NCBI RefSeq assembly: GCF_014202315.1
Contig: NZ_JACHGN010000008.1
Span: forward strand, 229,342-293,341
Reading direction: 5' to 3'
Source of the DNA: Thermocatellispora tengchongensis
Lineage (GTDB): Bacteria > Actinomycetota > Actinomycetes > Streptosporangiales > Streptosporangiaceae
DNA length: 64,000 nucleotides
Shown: positions 60,689-64,000 of the stretch, one piece after another
Layout of the letters: each line of letters opens with the position of its first letter
How positions within the stretch are numbered: the stretch's first letter is position 1
Made by a program: the position numbers and the translations under genes
The notes under the pieces: generated by a model
Told to the model about the DNA's origin: nothing
What the model saw: the letters and a program-made list of their open reading frames with translations, nothing else
Database searches by the model: none

Positions 60689-61432
60689 TCACGGCCGCGT
60701 GGTGTACGTGGCTCCGAACTGGCCGAGGAGCCCGTAGAAGTCCTCCAGGTGCCAGGACTGGGCGATCCGGCCTTCTTCGAGCCGGTGGAAGTCGAACGCA
60801 CGGAACTCGACTTCCCGGCCTGTCGCGGGAACGCCCAGGATGTCGCCACTGTGGGTGCCGCGGGCGACCGAACGCACCGCCACCCGGTCGCCGGAGACGA
60901 CGACGTCTTCGATGGTGACGTCCAGGTCCGGGAACACGCCGCGCAGGTAGGCGACGGTCTGCTCGTACCCGGCGGGCCCGCGGTCGGTTCCCGGCGGCAG
61001 CGGGATGTCCTCCCAGTCGGGCGTCAGCACCTCGCCGATCCGACTCGTGTCACCGGTGCTCATCGCCTCGTAGAAACGCCGCACCGTCGTCTCGGCGGCT
61101 GTGTCGCTCCGCTCCTCCATCAGGTCCACGCCCTCCACGAAGCGCAGCCGACGCCGTAGAGCCGTACTGGCCACGGCACGTGCCGGCGCGTACTCCGGCG
61201 AGTCGTACCAGGCCTCCAGGTGCTTCATGCCGGGGAACTCGATGACGACAAGGCGCTGCCGGGGCGGCGCCTCGCCCTCGGCGACCGTGGGCTCGGCCGC
61301 GAGGACGAGGAAGCGGCCGCCGTACTGGGCGACGGCGGCATCGGCCAGTTCGGCATAGCGCCGTGCTCCCTCCTCGTCCAGGATCTCGACCTCTGTGATG
61401 CTGTACGCGCGGTGGGAACCGGCAGCGGACAT
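60689..61432 (-). CDS. DUF1330-SnoaL-like fusion protein
   Basis: A 247-residue protein with two parts. Residues about 5-100 match DUF1330 (YSITEVEILDEEGARRYAELAD, VVIEFPGMKHLEAWYDSPEY). Residues about 110-245 form a SnoaL/NTF2-like domain (VRRFYEAMSTGDTSRIGEVLTPDWEDI, GILGVPATGREVEFRAFDFHRLEEGRI-like). Both folds are small alpha-beta barrels often found as isomerases or cyclases, but no activity can be assigned. GAAGGGAG precedes the ATG. It follows the SDR gene on the same strand after 81 bp of short repeats. Confidence 0.82.
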   Translation of the reverse strand: MSAAGSHRAYSITEVEILDEEGARRYAELADAAVAQYGGRFLVLAAEPTVAEGEAPPRQRLVVIEFPGMKHLEAWYDSPEYAPARAVASTALRRRLRFVEGVDLMEERSDTAAETTVRRFYEAMSTGDTSRIGEVLTPDWEDIPLPPGTDRGPAGYEQTVAYLRGVFPDLDVTIEDVVVSGDRVAVRSVARGTHSGDILGVPATGREVEFRAFDFHRLEEGRIAQSWHLEDFYGLLGQFGATYTTRP

Positions 61433-61454
61433 GTGTGGAACTCCCTTCTGGCCG

Positions 61455-61525
61455 GCGTTGGAAATGGCCGGCGTTGGAATGGTCAGCGTTGGAATGGTCA
61501 GCGTTGGAAATGGTCAGCGTTGGAA
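61455..61525 (-). repeat. Five-copy 15/16-bp tandem repeat over the 3' end of the SDR gene
   Basis: GCGTTGGAA recurs at 61455, 61471, 61486, 61501 and 61517 with intervening ATGGTCA or ATGGCCG. The copy at 61517 is the last codons of the SDR gene (TTC CAA CGC and stop TGA on the minus strand). The others lie between that stop and the next gene. Confidence 0.85.
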
Positions 61526-62311
61526 AGCGGGCAGGTCCGCCGGCGGCAGCGGTGTCCCGGTCAGCCGGGCGCACTCCGCGAGCAGGTCCTCCTGAAGGTC
61601 GGTGCGGGTGGCGGCGGGATGGGTGTCGATCCGGGCCTTGTGGTAGAAGAACGCGCCGCTCACCATCGCGGCGGGCTCGTCGTCCACGGCCAGCCATGCC
61701 TGGGTCAGGTGACCTTGGGCGAGGTCGTCGGGCGCACCGGGCCCGCCCATCTTCGTCGGGACCCAGCCCGGTCCCACCGCGTTGGACAGCACCCGCGGCC
61801 AGCGCCGGGCCACCGCGAACGCCAGGACGACGTCCAACAGCTTGGAGTCCGCATACGCCTGGGCCGGGTTCCAGGGCCGTCGCTCCCATTGCAGGTCGGA
61901 CAGGTCCGGGTTGCCGCTCAGGTGCATGCCGGAGCTCAGATACACCAGCCGCCGCGGCGGGGCGATCAGCGCCGTCAGCAGGTACGGGGCCAGCACGTTG
62001 ATCGCGAACACATGGCTGAGCCCGTCGGCGGTCCGCACCTTGCGGGGCTCGCGGTAGCCGACCCCCGCGTTGTGGATCACCGCGTCGAAGCGGCCGTGGT
62101 CGTTCGCCTGCCGCGCCACCGACCGCACCTGCTCGATGCTGGACAGGTCGCCGGTGAGCGCGCCGGCGGCGCCGGGGGCGGCGGCGCGGGCATCGGCCGC
62201 CCGCTCCCGGTTCCTGGCGTGCAGGACGACCTCGTGTCGCTGCTCGATGAGCAGCCGCGCGGTCATCAGGCCGAGCCCGTCGGCCGACCCGGTTATGAGG
62301 ATACGTGCCAT
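61514..62311 (-). CDS. Short-chain dehydrogenase/reductase
   Basis: A 265-residue NAD(P)-dependent oxidoreductase. The nucleotide motif is TGSADGLGLMTARLL, followed by NAGVG, the catalytic Ser in YLSSGMH and the YxxxK motif in AYADSKLLD. The GPGWVPTKMGG stretch is standard. Length and order are those of classical SDRs close to the retinol-dehydrogenase-like group. It is divergent from the LysR gene and likely its target. Confidence 0.9.
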   Translation of the reverse strand: MARILITGSADGLGLMTARLLIEQRHEVVLHARNRERAADARAAAPGAAGALTGDLSSIEQVRSVARQANDHGRFDAVIHNAGVGYREPRKVRTADGLSHVFAINVLAPYLLTALIAPPRRLVYLSSGMHLSGNPDLSDLQWERRPWNPAQAYADSKLLDVVLAFAVARRWPRVLSNAVGPGWVPTKMGGPGAPDDLAQGHLTQAWLAVDDEPAAMVSGAFFYHKARIDTHPAATRTDLQEDLLAECARLTGTPLPPADLPAFQR

Positions 62312-62417
62312 GGAACTCCTTGGTTCGTCGATCCGGCCGGGACGATCGGTTCCCCGCCCGTTGCCACGATGCGGGCGGACGGGACGGCTCGTCCAAGACC
62401 CTTCGTTCCGCCTGCCA

Positions 62418-62430
62418 TACCCTTAGGGCA
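62418..62430. promoter_or_regulatory. LysR box T-N11-A upstream of the LysR/SDR pair
   Basis: TACCCTTAGGGCA fits T-N11-A with the inner dyad CCCT-T-AGGG, 28 bp before the regulator start and about 107 bp from the SDR start. Confidence 0.6.
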
Positions 62431-62458
62431 TCACCGCAGGAGGAAGTGGGGGCCGGCC

Positions 62459-63322
62459 GTGGAGTTGGACCTGAGGAAGGTGCGCTATTTCGTCGCCGTC
62501 GCCGAGCACCGGAACTTCAGCCGCGCCGCCGAGGCACTGCACATCGCGCAGCCCGTACTGTCGCGCCAGATCCGCGCGCTGGAGCACGAACTGAAGGCGC
62601 GGCTGTTCGACCGCGACAACCGGGGCACGCGGCTCACGCCGGCCGGCGAGGCACTGCTGGAGGACGCGCGTCCCCTGCTGCAGGCCGCGGACGCGGCACG
62701 CCGCCGGGTCCGTGACGTGGCCGCCGGTCGGCGCACCTTCACCATCGGGTTCGCGCCCGGCCTGATCATCACACCCGCCGTCCGCGAGCTCTCCCGCCGC
62801 CACCCGGACCTGTCGGTGGAGATGTCGCGGACCGACTGGCTCGACCAGAGCGACGCCATCCGGGAGGGCCGGGTGGACGTCGGTTATCTGCGGCTGCCCG
62901 CCGACCGGCATGGCCTGGCCGTCGAGCCGCTGCTCAGTGAGCCGCGCGTGGTCATGCTCCCGGCCGACCACCGGCTCGCCGGCAAGGAGGCGGTCACGGT
63001 CGCCGACCTCGCCGCCGAGCACCTGCTCCAGGATCCCGACGACGTGCCCGAATGGCGCGATGTCGCCCTCGAACCGCAGGAACCGGGGCAGGCGGCCCCG
63101 CCGCTGCGGACCGTGGAGGAAAAGCTCGAACACATCGCCGCCGGCAACGGTGTCGTGGTACTCCCGAAGTCCGTCGCGGCCTTCTACACCCGCCCTGACA
63201 TCACCCACGTGCCCGTCCACGACATCGCGCCCAGCCGCGTCTGCCTCGCCTGGGACGCCTCCCGGCGCAGCCCGCTCATCCGCGAGTACGTCGAGATCGT
63301 CCTTGAGGCGGCACGTTCGTAG
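62459..63322 (+). CDS. LysR-family transcriptional regulator
   Basis: A 287-residue regulator: N-terminal winged helix (LRKVRYFVAVAEHRNFSRAAEALHIAQ and VLSRQIRALEHEL in sequence) and a type 2 periplasmic-binding effector domain (FTIGFAPGLIITPAVRELSRR). The start is GTG 62459; AGGAGGAA lies about 14 bases upstream and GGGGGCC six bases upstream. It is divergent from the SDR gene, with a T-N11-A box between them, the usual LysR layout. Confidence 0.92.
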   Translation: MELDLRKVRYFVAVAEHRNFSRAAEALHIAQPVLSRQIRALEHELKARLFDRDNRGTRLTPAGEALLEDARPLLQAADAARRRVRDVAAGRRTFTIGFAPGLIITPAVRELSRRHPDLSVEMSRTDWLDQSDAIREGRVDVGYLRLPADRHGLAVEPLLSEPRVVMLPADHRLAGKEAVTVADLAAEHLLQDPDDVPEWRDVALEPQEPGQAAPPLRTVEEKLEHIAAGNGVVVLPKSVAAFYTRPDITHVPVHDIAPSRVCLAWDASRRSPLIREYVEIVLEAARS

Positions 63323-63471
63323 GGGGCCGCGCTCGGCCGGTCAGGGCCCTTGGCGTGCGCGTGCCTGCGGGGGCCTGCCGGTCAACGCGCCCGGGCCATA
63401 CGGGCGGCTCATCGGAGTGCCGGCAAGAACTGTGCGATGAGCCGCCAAGCCAGTCCTGAGCCGAGATTTCC

Positions 63472-64000
63472 TCACCCCAGCAAGCTGCGGGCCTCCATTA
63501 TCATCTCAAGCCCGCTCCTGTAGTCGCCGTTGTCCGGCCCGGTGACGATGCGGTCGGCGCCCGCGGCCTCGTAGGCGGCGAAGATCTCGGCGAGCTCCGC
63601 CGGAGATGATGCCACCATGGGGACCTTCGCCGCCGTCTCCGGCGGCATCTTGTGTGTTCGGATGAGGTCGCGTACGAAGGAGTCCCTGACAGCGCGGGCC
63701 GACTCGTCGTCTCCCACGATGAGGTGCGCGCCCACGGTGACGCTCGGCGCGGGCACGGCGCGCTCCTCGGCCAGCTCGCGCAGCCTCGCGACGGCCGGGC
63801 GTAGGTCGTCGGGGGAGATGAGGGAGGGGAACCATCCGCCGTACTCCACCGCCCGCCGCATCGCGACCGGGGAGTTGCCGCCGACCAGGACGGGCGGCAT
63901 CGGCGCCGCCGGGGCGAGCGTCAGCGGTGGCGAGCCGGGGACGATCTCGGTCGGCTTTCCGGACAGCAGATGGGGCAGCATCCGCAGGGTGGCGTCGGTT
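63472..64000 (-). CDS. LLM-class (luciferase-like, probably F420-dependent) oxidoreductase, 5' end outside window
   Basis: The C-terminal 175 residues of a luciferase-like monooxygenase-fold protein. The frame remains open to base 64000 (TDATLRMLPHLLSGKPTEI), so the start lies beyond the window. The core MPPVLVGGNSPVAMRRAVEYGGWFP is the conserved strand and loop near the C-terminal end of F420-dependent LLM enzymes. The substrate is unknown. Confidence 0.85.
   Translation of the reverse strand, partial: TDATLRMLPHLLSGKPTEIVPGSPPLTLAPAAPMPPVLVGGNSPVAMRRAVEYGGWFPSLISPDDLRPAVARLRELAEERAVPAPSVTVGAHLIVGDDESARAVRDSFVRDLIRTHKMPPETAAKVPMVASSPAELAEIFAAYEAAGADRIVTGPDNGDYRSGLEMIMEARSLLG

Noticed and set aside
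61455-61525. Iteron-type replication origin at the 15/16-bp repeats
   Set aside because: No rep or parA/parB gene is nearby, and the repeat is clearly derived from the SDR gene's end.

Overview
The window is very GC-rich. GTG and TTG starts are frequent and stops overlap the next start by 4 bases (ATGA or GTGA). The gene content is typical of a large-genome soil actinomycete: lipoprotein sugar importers of the CUT1 and CUT2 type, many LacI/ROK/TetR/IclR/LysR regulators, a WD40 Ser/Thr kinase, an F420-type LLM oxidoreductase and a GPP34 protein. A Streptosporangiales-like host (for example Nonomuraea) is an inference from gene style only. No rRNA, tRNA, CRISPR array or transposase was seen.

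Layout. 1-8.5 kb: the 3' part of a secreted GH2 exo-glycosidase, then a leftward operon for a ribose-type ABC importer plus a CocE/NonD hydrolase, controlled by a divergent LacI regulator at 8.8 kb with a perfect palindromic operator. 9.8-15.2 kb: a leftward, translationally coupled four-gene operon (TPR protein, TPR-CHAT caspase-like protease, a protein with CBS-like and zinc-knuckle features, a membrane protein); this is the best candidate for an undescribed system. 15.3-19.1 kb: MFS transporter, methyltransferase, membrane-anchored propeller protein. 19.2-25.7 kb: a sugar locus with ROK kinase, Gfo/Idh oxidoreductase, divergent ROK repressor and a CUT1 ABC importer, with the same 19-bp operator on both sides of the repressor gene. 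25.8-32.6 kb: DUF72 protein, a kinase/STAND-tail/WD40 protein, a TetR gene divergent from a frameshifted FAD monooxygenase, and a small conserved protein.

32.6-33.5 kb is non-coding and carries a diverged 80-150 bp repeat. 33.5-38.2 kb: a secreted SGNH hydrolase and a Rieske oxygenase / small Cys protein / ferredoxin reductase / IclR operon. 38.2-41.2 kb: a GPP34, ribbon-helix-helix and SPFH operon under a perfect 16-bp palindrome, with a DD-carboxypeptidase upstream. 41.5-43.7 kb: DUF4291, phosphoribosyltransferase, isochorismatase-like hydrolase. 43.9-51.4 kb: an arabinoside-utilisation locus (CUT1 importer, two GH51 arabinofuranosidases, a LacI repressor) sharing one operator motif. 51.5-54.1 kb: an S8 peptidase with a small partner and a secreted ricin-type lectin. 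54.4-64 kb: TIGR03084-type protein, FAD monooxygenase/TetR operon, DUF4386 protein divergent from a NarL-type two-component system, DUF1330-SnoaL fusion, SDR, divergent LysR, and an LLM oxidoreductase cut by the window end.

Recurring themes are substrate-specific sugar loci each with a local repressor whose operator can be read in the sequence, and short tandem repeats sitting on gene boundaries (3.1, 20.0 and 61.5 kb).
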